The notes beneath the pieces were generated by a model that saw only the letters and a list, made by a program, of their open reading frames with translations, made no database searches and was not told the DNA's origin. A stretch of 64,000 nt of DNA from positions 40,092 to 104,091 of the forward strand of contig CALGGO010000013.1 in assembly GCA_937916085.1 (NCBI GenBank), read 5' to 3'. The position numbers and the translations under genes were made by a program. Below, piece after piece: positions 50,624 through 57,084 of this stretch. Source of the DNA: an uncultured Prevotellaceae bacterium (lineage in GTDB: Bacteria; Bacteroidota; Bacteroidia; Bacteroidales; Muribaculaceae). Position 1 is the first letter of the stretch; each line of letters opens with the position of its first letter.

Positions 50624-51211
50624 TCATTTGATTCCTAGCAGGCGATGGGTCTGCAACGATAGTCGCCATTGAGGGTTGCGCATCACGGCATCGACACATA
50701 ACTGCACATTGTGTTTACACTGACGCTCGTCTTCCACATAACAGGGCTGCAAGAAGCGGTGCTCGGCAGCAATGTGGTCATACTGGCTCAGGTCTTGACC
50801 AGTATAGACAACTTTCAGTTCATCGCAGCGTTCCAACACACAAGGCACAATGTCACCTCCCGGGAAGCCATGTTTTGGCGACAGCGTCACCCAGTCGATG
50901 CCTGGTGGTAAGGGTCGGGTGCCGTTAGTCTCGATGGCAATCTTCTTTCCTGTGAGATGCAGAGCTTTCAACAGTGGCACATCGACGTAGAGCGACGGTT
51001 CGCCGCCTGTCAGGATTATGAGCGGTGCGCCAGGAAATTTCATAACCTCATCCACAATCTCGGGCAGCGACATCATGGTGTGGCTCTGGTGCTCGGTGTC
51101 GCAGAAGGCACAACGCAGGTTGCATCCGCTGAAGCGCACAAACACGCTGGCGACGCCCGTATTAAAGCCTTCGCCCTGCAAGGAGTGAAATATTTCGTTG
51201 ATAGGATACAA
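50624..51211 (-). CDS. queE: 7-carboxy-7-deazaguanine synthase QueE
   Basis: A 195-residue radical SAM enzyme that makes CDG from the QueD product. The cluster motif CX3CX2C is Cys30, Cys34 and Cys37 (GCNLRCAFCDTE), preceded by the QueE-specific IFHSLQGEGFNTG. GGEPSL and ETNGTRPLP contact SAM and substrate. The frame has no ATG upstream of the conserved N-terminus; the start must be TTG at 51211, directly next to a word-repeat array, or lie inside that array. Functionally grouped with queD, queC and queF to its right. Confidence 0.93.
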   Translation of the reverse strand: MYPINEIFHSLQGEGFNTGVASVFVRFSGCNLRCAFCDTEHQSHTMMSLPEIVDEVMKFPGAPLIILTGGEPSLYVDVPLLKALHLTGKKIAIETNGTRPLPPGIDWVTLSPKHGFPGGDIVPCVLERCDELKVVYTGQDLSQYDHIAAEHRFLQPCYVEDERQCKHNVQLCVDAVMRNPQWRLSLQTHRLLGIK

Positions 51212-51213
51212 TG

Positions 51214-51358
51214 GTAAGTGGTAAGTTTTAAGTACAAAGTACTAAGTATAAAGTACTAAGTGTTAAGTACTAAGTACCAAGTATTAAGTGCTAGCAGAAT
51301 CTTTGTACTTTGTACTTTGTACTTTGTACTTCATCCTTTGTACTTTCTACTTTATACT
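51214..51358. repeat. AAGTACTAAGTATAAAG and TTTGTACTTTGTACT word arrays
   Basis: Two word families, AAGTACTAAGTATAAAGTAC and TTTGTACTTTGTACTTCATCC, lie between queD and queE. At the right the array enters the queD 3' end: the last codons GTA AAG GAT GAA GTA TAA match array words (AAAGGATGAAGTA). At the left it abuts the TTG start of queE. Confidence 0.85.
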
Positions 51359-51690
51359 TCATCCTTTACATAGGATGCCATATTATCGCGTGACTCCCAC
51401 ACGTCGGCGCGGTAGCAGTTTGGCACGGTCTCCACCACCCAGTGGGCGATGTTCTCGGCGGTGGGGTTGAACTTGAGCACCTCGTTGAGGTTCTTGTGGT
51501 CGATGTGGTCGTGAATGAGCTTCTTGATAAGCGTGAAGTCGCACACCAAACCATTGCTGTCAAGCTCTTTAGCCTTGCAATACACCTTGATAATCCAGTT
51601 GTGCCCGTGCAGGTTCTCGCACTTGCTCTCATAGTCGAGATAGAGCTGATGGCACGATGAAATCTCTAATGTTTTTTCTACGTAATACAT
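51352..51690 (-). CDS. queD: 6-carboxy-5,6,7,8-tetrahydropterin synthase QueD
   Basis: A 112-residue PTPS-family enzyme. Zinc ligands are His14 (SSCHQLY), His28 and His30 (NLHGHNW), and the catalytic Cys is Cys24 (SKCENLHGH). Glu in PTAENIAHW also belongs to the pterin site. It converts 7,8-dihydroneopterin triphosphate to the CPH4 intermediate. The final KDEV residues are encoded by DNA that matches the adjoining word array, so the native C-terminus may have been altered. Upstream by 122 nt is queC. Confidence 0.93.
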   Translation of the reverse strand: MYYVEKTLEISSCHQLYLDYESKCENLHGHNWIIKVYCKAKELDSNGLVCDFTLIKKLIHDHIDHKNLNEVLKFNPTAENIAHWVVETVPNCYRADVWESRDNMASYVKDEV

Positions 51691-51812
51691 AGATAAGTGT
51701 TATGTGTTAAGTGTTAAGTGCTAAGTAGGGACGAGGTTTGCCTCGTCCGTTTTTAGTCCTCGATTCCCGATCTCCGATCCCCGATTCTCGATCTCCGATC
51801 TCCGATCCCCAA
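51691..51812. repeat. AAGTGTTAAGTG words, GGACGAGG hairpin and GATCTCCGATCCCC words
   Basis: AAGTGTTATGTGTTAAGTG words, then a perfect hairpin GGACGAGG-TTTG-CCTCGTCC (51729-51748), then at least six copies of TCTCCGATCCCCGAT-like words ending near the queC stop (51813). Confidence 0.85.
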
Positions 51813-52466
51813 TCAAAGATACTCCGTTGGGTCATCGATGCCGGCGTCTCTCAGGGCCTCGATGCGCTCGCGGCAAGTGCCGCACTTGCCACAATGTTTC
51901 TCGCCGCCCTTGTAGCACGAGTAAGTCATGGCATAATTCACGCCAAGCACCTTCCCTCGACGGGCGATGTCGGTCTTGGTGATATTGGTATAAGGCGCAT
52001 AAACCTCGATGCCTTCGTAGGTGCCGTGCCACATTGCCAGCGACATGGCATTTATAAAGTTTTGGCGGCAGTCGGGATAGATGGTGTGGTCGCCGGCATG
52101 GTTGGCAATCATCACGCGCTTGAGGCCGTTGCTCTCGGCTATGCCGCAGGCTATCGCCAGCATGATGCCGTTGCGGAAAGGCACCACCGTAGCCTTCATG
52201 TTCTCTTCGTCGTAGTTGCCCTCGGGGATGGCGTCGGGGCTCTCGAGCAACGCGCTCTTGAAGTAGCGGCGCATAAAGTCGAGCGGGATAATGATGTGCT
52301 TGACATCCAACTGTTGGCATTGCTTCACGGCATACTGCTGCTCACGATGGTTCTGCGTGGAGCCGTAGTCGAAGGTAATGGCGAGGGCTATCTCATCATG
52401 AAACTCATGCAGCATGGTACACGAGTCCATGCCTCCCGAGAGTATTATCACTGCATCTTTTGCCAT
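51813..52466 (-). CDS. queC: 7-cyano-7-deazaguanine synthase QueC
   Basis: A 217-residue ATP-pyrophosphatase that forms preQ0 from CDG and ammonia. The PP-loop is SGGMDS (10-15). GSTQNHREQQYAVKQC, ANHAGDHTIYPDCRQNF and TDIARRG are family blocks, and the C-terminal zinc site has CYKGGEKHCGKCGTCRERIE with four cysteines. It lies 1 nt downstream of queF and is surely cotranscribed with it. Confidence 0.95.
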   Translation of the reverse strand: MAKDAVIILSGGMDSCTMLHEFHDEIALAITFDYGSTQNHREQQYAVKQCQQLDVKHIIIPLDFMRRYFKSALLESPDAIPEGNYDEENMKATVVPFRNGIMLAIACGIAESNGLKRVMIANHAGDHTIYPDCRQNFINAMSLAMWHGTYEGIEVYAPYTNITKTDIARRGKVLGVNYAMTYSCYKGGEKHCGKCGTCRERIEALRDAGIDDPTEYL

Positions 52467-52467
52467 A

Positions 52468-52938
52468 TCACTTATTTTTAAAACTGTCGAGAATGCGCTG
52501 TTTCACCATATCCTGATGCTCGGCGTCGCCATAGTTGGCAAACGGCACAATCGCTATGCCGCCACGAGGGTTGAAATATCCTGTCACCTCAAGATACTTG
52601 GGGTCCATAAGCTTCACCAAGTCTTTCATGATGATGTTCACGCAGTCCTCATGAAAATCGCCCTGGTTGCGGAAGCTGAACAGATAGAGTTTCAGGCTCT
52701 TACTCTCCACCATGCGCACTCGAGGGATGTAGCGTATCACGATATGCCCGAAGTCGGGCTGACCGGTGATGGGACACAAAGCGGTGAACTCAGGGCAGTC
52801 GAAAGTCACCACATACTCATTATCGGGATGCAGGTTCTCAAAGGTCTCCAGCACCGCAGGATTGTAGGTGTCCTCATATTTCGTCCCTTGATTGCCCAGC
52901 AGAGTTATCCCACCAGCATTTTCCTTATTTCTTGACAT
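52468..52938 (-). CDS. queF: NADPH-dependent 7-cyano-7-deazaguanine reductase QueF
   Basis: A 156-residue type I QueF, reducing preQ0 to preQ1. The catalytic Cys55 and Asp62 lie in CPEFTALCPITGQPDFG. KSLKLYLFSFRNQGDFHEDC binds substrate and NADPH. I start at ATG 52938 because the promoter box at 52974-52967 lies between it and the earlier in-frame ATG at 52995. It heads the queF-queC-queD-queE series, which makes preQ1 for queuosine in tRNA; tgt and queA are not in the window. No preQ1 riboswitch could be recognised in the short leader. Confidence 0.95.
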   Translation of the reverse strand: MSRNKENAGGITLLGNQGTKYEDTYNPAVLETFENLHPDNEYVVTFDCPEFTALCPITGQPDFGHIVIRYIPRVRMVESKSLKLYLFSFRNQGDFHEDCVNIIMKDLVKLMDPKYLEVTGYFNPRGGIAIVPFANYGDAEHQDMVKQRILDSFKNK

Positions 52939-52966
52939 AATATTAAATATTATCGATTTTGCGCTG

Positions 52967-52998
52967 CAAAGGTACAAAAAAGAGAATATATACACAAA
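52967..52998 (-). promoter_or_regulatory. Promoter of the queuosine gene series
   Basis: TACCTTTGC (52974-52966) with TTTG (52998-52995) at a 20-nt spacer on the minus strand. It implies a leader of only about 20-25 nt. Confidence 0.8.
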
Positions 52999-53010
52999 GA
53001 AGCTATCTAT

Positions 53011-54264
53011 TTAAATCAATTCCGAGAGATAATTATCAATTCTATTAACCCATTCATTTGTGATTTGCGCCTTGTCGGCATAGATCCTAAAATTACCGAT
53101 TGCCGTTGACACTTGTTCGATTATATTGTTGTAACCTTTTATTCCTTCTATTTCGGCAAAATGCTTCAGGTCACCCAGTGTGAAGTTGTCAACTTTACCT
53201 CCAAGAGTAAATTCATGCCTATTTACAAAGGATGGGGCACTGAGATCAACTGTGAATGTCATGTCATAGGCTGGTGTTAAGTGCCAAATGCCATCAACAT
53301 CCATCATGAACGAGAAATTCTTGTTGTGGTCATCAACATTGGCAGCGAGAATATTGAATAACGTTCGCCGGTAAAGTTCAGTTATTTCTACTGACGACAA
53401 TCTTAATCGCCGAGCAATAGAAAAAAGGTCTTCATATGAATCGGCCAATGACGACATTGCAGCAACAGTCTGTGTGTGAATCTTGCGGCCTTCTTTCCTG
53501 TCGAAACGCTTAGTAAGAAAATGCCTTGCCCCCTCAACTTCTATCAATTGTGATGGCATCATTGTGATTCCCGCATCAATAGCCATAAGATAATAGGCAT
53601 ATTCAACCGCAGTAAAAGGAAAAGCGTTACTCTCGTCAAATTTAAGCAAGAAATAAGAATAATCTTCAGGAAGCTCAACTTGTCCACTCCTTACTACTCC
53701 AGTTTTTTCATTAATAGCAATAAGTGCTTTTGGGCGCCTACCTCCAGCCGACGTGCCAACACGATAGAGATTTTGCAGAGATTTCACCTCTTCAACCGTA
53801 AAGCTTACCTGTTCCCTTTCTTTGAAGATTTGCTCGGCAAGCCTATATAAACTATCAATATCTACCTCAAATGACGCTTCATCTTGAACATGAGCCGGAT
53901 GAAACTCCAGAGCCCCCATTCCTCGTTTTCCTATAAAAGATAATCGATCTATAGGCGTTAGGTCTCTTGACCTAATCCCCTGTTCCTTTGCCCACTGTTT
54001 AAACAACTGGTTTCCCCACTTATCAGGTAATGAATCAGCGATAAAAGTAGGAAGTCCAAAATAGGATTTATCGTGACTTCCCTCTATCGCGAAATTCTGT
54101 CGCTTCAACAGCCCCTCAACCGGCGCAGCGAGAGGTGCGATATCAAGATGCCGCTCGAGAAAATCTTCATTAAAAGTAAATATAGACTTATGTTTAGTTG
54201 AGTCCCAATAGAGTAACCCCACTTCCATATTCCACAGTCTCACACTAATGATATTATTTTCCAT
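53011..54264 (-). CDS. hipA: HipA-family serine/threonine kinase toxin
   Basis: A 417-residue protein of normal HipA length. The N-terminal subdomain includes LPTFIADSLPDKWGNQLFKQ. The glycine-rich loop is GTSAGGRRPKALI (about 166-178), substrate/ATP residues lie in FLTKRFDRKEGRKIHTQTV, the catalytic loop is NVDDHNKNFSFMMD (about 309-322) and the DFG-like motif is AYDMTF. HipA kinases phosphorylate aminoacyl-tRNA synthetases and cause growth arrest. Its start overlaps the hipB-like gene by 11 nt, so expression is coupled. Confidence 0.94.
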   Translation of the reverse strand: MENNIISVRLWNMEVGLLYWDSTKHKSIFTFNEDFLERHLDIAPLAAPVEGLLKRQNFAIEGSHDKSYFGLPTFIADSLPDKWGNQLFKQWAKEQGIRSRDLTPIDRLSFIGKRGMGALEFHPAHVQDEASFEVDIDSLYRLAEQIFKEREQVSFTVEEVKSLQNLYRVGTSAGGRRPKALIAINEKTGVVRSGQVELPEDYSYFLLKFDESNAFPFTAVEYAYYLMAIDAGITMMPSQLIEVEGARHFLTKRFDRKEGRKIHTQTVAAMSSLADSYEDLFSIARRLRLSSVEITELYRRTLFNILAANVDDHNKNFSFMMDVDGIWHLTPAYDMTFTVDLSAPSFVNRHEFTLGGKVDNFTLGDLKHFAEIEGIKGYNNIIEQVSTAIGNFRIYADKAQITNEWVNRIDNYLSELI

Positions 54265-54574
54265 GTCTAACTCGTTTAGGGGATTTCTTTTGTAATTTCA
54301 GGAGCAACTGCGGGTCGATGGGCAAGGGCGGCAGGAGTTTTTCTATTTCCTCGAGATAACCTATTGCCCGCAGTAGTGCGATAAAATTGCTCATAGTGAT
54401 GTTCATAGCTCTCCCTGTCTCAAAAGCACGAATGGTGAACACACTCACTCCCGCCTTCTCCGAGACCTCCTTTTGTGTAATGCGTCTCATCAACCGATAG
54501 TCACGAAAACGCTTTCCTAACGCAATCACAAAGTCAGGATTTGATTTCTCGTATATATTATAATCTTCAAGCAT
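54254..54574 (-). CDS. hipB: HipB-type HTH antitoxin/repressor
   Basis: A 106-residue protein with a helix-turn-helix of the Xre type (RITQKEVSEKAGVSVFTIRAF) at about residues 30-52, preceded by a helix FVIALGKRFRDYRL and ending in a basic tail (KLQKKSPKRVRHGK). It lies directly before hipA and overlaps it by 11 nt, the standard hipBA order. The promoter is so close to the ATG that the transcript probably starts at the start codon, so the protein would be made from a leaderless mRNA and would bind DNA over its own start. Confidence 0.88.
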   Translation of the reverse strand: MLEDYNIYEKSNPDFVIALGKRFRDYRLMRRITQKEVSEKAGVSVFTIRAFETGRAMNITMSNFIALLRAIGYLEEIEKLLPPLPIDPQLLLKLQKKSPKRVRHGK

Positions 54575-54578
54575 GCCA

Positions 54579-54610
54579 CAAAAGTAGATATTTCTTCTCT
54601 TATATGCAAA
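54579..54610 (-). promoter_or_regulatory. hipBA promoter, adjacent to the start codon
   Basis: TACTTTTG (54586-54579) with TTTG (54610-54607) at a 20-nt spacer on the minus strand. The box ends 4 nt before the ATG (54574), leaving no room for a leader. The sequence to its right (54610-54725) is AT-rich without a gene. Confidence 0.75.
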
Positions 54611-54724
54611 TTTTTGAGATAAAAGTTGAAATATCTACCCATTTTTCATTATGCCACTACCCCAGCGTATATGAAATTTTATATTCAATTTTGAAAAATT
54701 TTAAGCGGAGCGCCCTTACAAACC

Positions 54725-54868
54725 ACGCGCAGCCCAACTATGAACTGTGAACTATGAATTATGAACTGAAAAAGCATTGATTTTGCATTGTCCATGCGCA
54801 GCCACAATTATGCATTCTGCATTATGTTATGAATTATGCATTGTGAATTATGCATTATGCATTGTAAA
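54725..54868. repeat. AACTGTGAACTATGAAC and TGCATTATGAATTATGC word arrays
   Basis: CGCAGCCCAACTATGAACTGTGAAC words, then ATTATGCATTCTGCATTATG words. The array ends at 54868, the base before the pdxB stop codon (54869-54871 on the minus strand). Confidence 0.85.
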
Positions 54869-55876
54869 TCAAACTTCCTCTCTCAGGCAGTAGTTGTTGC
54901 GCAGTGTCTCAAACAAGTGTGGAGCCGATTTCAGGGCGGCGGTGTCGTGGAGTGGGTTGTAGCTATCAATGATGAGCTGTGGAGTTACATCGGCGGCACC
55001 GAGCAGGGGTTTGTCAACCTCTGGCACTGGCAAATGCCAGCCGTAATAGCGGTTAAGGGCATCTATAATCATTGCCGTGCCGCGCTGCTTGCCCTGGCGG
55101 CTGTAGCCAGCGATATGCGGTGTTGTCACAAAGGCCTTGTCAAGTAACTCGCGGTTGATGGCTGGTTCGTGTTCCCAGCAGTCGAGTGCCACGTCGCCCT
55201 GCCAGCGCAGCAATGCCTCGTTGTCACACACCGCCCCACGCGCGGCGTTGAGAATCAGTTTGCAGTGTTTCAACCCCTTCAGGAAAGCCTCGTCGCACAA
55301 GTGCCAAGTGGGGTATTTCCCATCTTTAGTAAGCGGAGTGTGGAAGGTGATGATGTCGCACTCACGCTGCAAATCGAGGATAGATGATCGGGGATCGAAG
55401 ATCGAAAATTGTGGGTCGTAATTCTCTGCTAAGGGCGGGTCATTTAGAAGGATGCGGTAGCCCAATTGCTGTGCCCAGCGCGCCACGATGCTCCCCACAT
55501 GGCCCACGCCCACCACGCCCAGCGTGATATTACCCGAGGCATTCTTTGCCTGAATCCACTGCAAGATGGTGGCATGAACCCATTGCGCCACAGCGGGGGC
55601 GTTGCACCCTGGGGCATTGACCACGGTGATACCTTTCTTGTGGCAATAATCAAGGTCGATATGGTCGGTGCCGATAGTTGCGGTGCCAATGAATTCCACC
55701 TTGCTGCCCTCGAGCAACGCACGGTCGCAGCGGGTGCGGGTGCGGGTGAGCAGCACACGGGCATCACGCACCACATCGGCGGTAATCTCAGTGCCAGGCA
55801 CATAGAGCACTTCCTGCGCCACCTGCTCAAGAACACCATTGAGATAAGGGATTTTGCTGTCGGCAACTATCTTCAT
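54869..55876 (-). CDS. pdxB: Erythronate-4-phosphate dehydrogenase PdxB
   Basis: A 335-residue D-2-hydroxyacid dehydrogenase of the pyridoxal-phosphate pathway. MKIVADSKIPYLNGVL is the typical start (ATG 55876; another ATG precedes it directly). The NAD-binding part has TLGVVGVGHVGSIVARWAQ, the catalytic Arg is in LILNAARGAVCDNEALL, and the His is in VTTPHIAGYSRQGK. The C-terminal dimerisation domain follows. Residues about 150-167 (PQFSIFDPRSSILDLQ) are encoded by DNA matching the GATCNNCGATC word-repeat family, where other PdxB proteins have a short loop before the (A/C)DII strand. Confidence 0.92.
   Translation of the reverse strand: MKIVADSKIPYLNGVLEQVAQEVLYVPGTEITADVVRDARVLLTRTRTRCDRALLEGSKVEFIGTATIGTDHIDLDYCHKKGITVVNAPGCNAPAVAQWVHATILQWIQAKNASGNITLGVVGVGHVGSIVARWAQQLGYRILLNDPPLAENYDPQFSIFDPRSSILDLQRECDIITFHTPLTKDGKYPTWHLCDEAFLKGLKHCKLILNAARGAVCDNEALLRWQGDVALDCWEHEPAINRELLDKAFVTTPHIAGYSRQGKQRGTAMIIDALNRYYGWHLPVPEVDKPLLGAADVTPQLIIDSYNPLHDTAALKSAPHLFETLRNNYCLREEV
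55375..55425. repeat. Word repeat inside the pdxB coding sequence
   Basis: GAGGATAGATGATCGGGG and then GATCGAAGATCGAAAATTG form the same word series as the intergenic arrays at 15878-15905, 48195-48225 and 51757-51815. The reading frame stays open through it. Confidence 0.75.
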
Positions 55877-55956
55877 CATCACATCAAATTTCAAAGAAAT
55901 TTCCTCTCTAAACTCTAAACACTAAACTCTAAACTTCAAGCAACAGCTTGAACTTA

Positions 55957-56949
55957 TCACACTATTGCCATTGCCACGATATAGGCTGTGAGCATCGCTA
56001 CCAGGAGCCACATCGTCAAGGGCTGGCGCGTCTCATGCCGAGTGATAACATACCAATGACCAAACTGGATTGCCAAGCACATATTCATCAGCGGAAGGTA
56101 TAACAAGAAGTCGTTATAGTCAACCAGCATCATCAGCAACACAAAAATTGACAGAGCCACAAAGAAGTTGTTGTAGGCTCGCACATGCACGCTGTAGTTG
56201 AGCATCGTCTTGAAATTGCTCACCGTGAGCAACACAGTCAATGCTGTGATGGCGATGGCAACCGAGATTGCCCAACTCTTGCCGGGAAATGTGGGCACAC
56301 TGCTCCACACCAGCGACAGCTCAGGGGCACGAAACGAGGAGAAACTCTCTAGACCTGTGCCCAAAGCTATCCAGTAGGGAGTGAAAAGGCCAAAGATAAT
56401 CGCCAGCACGGCACGCACATTTAACGCGCGCATATAGGCGAAGCCCACTATAAACAGCGGCACAAGCAGCAGGAACACATAGTGGTACATCGAGAAGAAC
56501 GACAGCAGCGCCATAATCAAGAACACTCCTTGCGACGCCATCTGCTGCTTGCCATAGAGGTCAAAGAGGAAGAACAAGGCGATTACCACCACCAGGCACA
56601 TCGCCGTGCCGGCAAAGAAACGCGTACTTAAAAACGGATTCATGCCCTGCAAGAGCACAAAGACCGACGCGAAGACAAAGCAGTTGTAGGTCTTGATGTA
56701 GCGGTACATGATGTTGAGCGTCACGAGCAGCACGCCAATCACGATGTTGCACAGCACCGACACAAAGCACGAGGTGTCACCGCTACCCGATATCCAGTCG
56801 GCGATATTGTGCAACGTGCCATAGCCGCGCTGCGGCACCTCGAAATTGCCACTGGCTATCACCGACAGGATGACAAGAATCAGCAGCGACAGCCCAAAAA
56901 AGCCGCGATTGTTGAAATAATCTACTATGTAACTGCCTTTCTTTGCCAT
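55957..56949 (-). CDS. Polytopic membrane protein, DUF6427-like (tentative)
   Basis: A 330-residue protein with about nine to ten membrane helices over its whole length. The N-terminus (YIVDYFNNRGFFGLSLLIL) and the conserved-looking NPFLSTRFFAGTAMCLVVV suggest a Bacteroidota-specific membrane family; I believe DUF6427 but am not sure. No catalytic motif or charged pore residue stands out. It lies between pdxB and rlmL, all on the minus strand, but with word arrays on both sides (CTCTAAACACTAAACTC at 55908-55940 on its left). Function unknown. Confidence 0.7.
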   Translation of the reverse strand: MAKKGSYIVDYFNNRGFFGLSLLILVILSVIASGNFEVPQRGYGTLHNIADWISGSGDTSCFVSVLCNIVIGVLLVTLNIMYRYIKTYNCFVFASVFVLLQGMNPFLSTRFFAGTAMCLVVVIALFFLFDLYGKQQMASQGVFLIMALLSFFSMYHYVFLLLVPLFIVGFAYMRALNVRAVLAIIFGLFTPYWIALGTGLESFSSFRAPELSLVWSSVPTFPGKSWAISVAIAITALTVLLTVSNFKTMLNYSVHVRAYNNFFVALSIFVLLMMLVDYNDFLLYLPLMNMCLAIQFGHWYVITRHETRQPLTMWLLVAMLTAYIVAMAIV

Positions 56950-56952
56950 TGT

Positions 56953-57084
56953 TTAGTTGAGAGGGGAGAGTTGAGAGGGTAGAGTTGAGAGTTGAGAGTT
57001 GAGAGGGAAGAGTTAAGAGGGGAGAGAATGTGGTTCTCTATACTGCGACTCCGTCGCAGCCACTTAACACTTAACTCTTAACAC
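56953..57084. repeat. AGTTGAGAGGGGAGAG and CACTTAACACTTAAC word arrays
   Basis: AGTTGAGAGGGTAGAGTTGAG words (56954-57030), a CGACTCCGTCG hairpin near 57046, then CTTAACACTTAACTCTTAAC words ending at the rlmL-type gene's stop codon, whose TAA continues into the array on the minus strand (GAATAAGTGTTAAG). Confidence 0.85.

Noticed and set aside
51738..52481. 247-codon plus-strand frame over the repeats and queC
   Set aside because: Its first 30 codons are GATCTCCGATC-type repeat DNA and the rest is antisense to queC.
52939..53010. preQ1 riboswitch upstream of queF
   Set aside because: The mapped promoter leaves only about 25 nt of leader, too short for a known preQ1 riboswitch, and no matching fold was seen.
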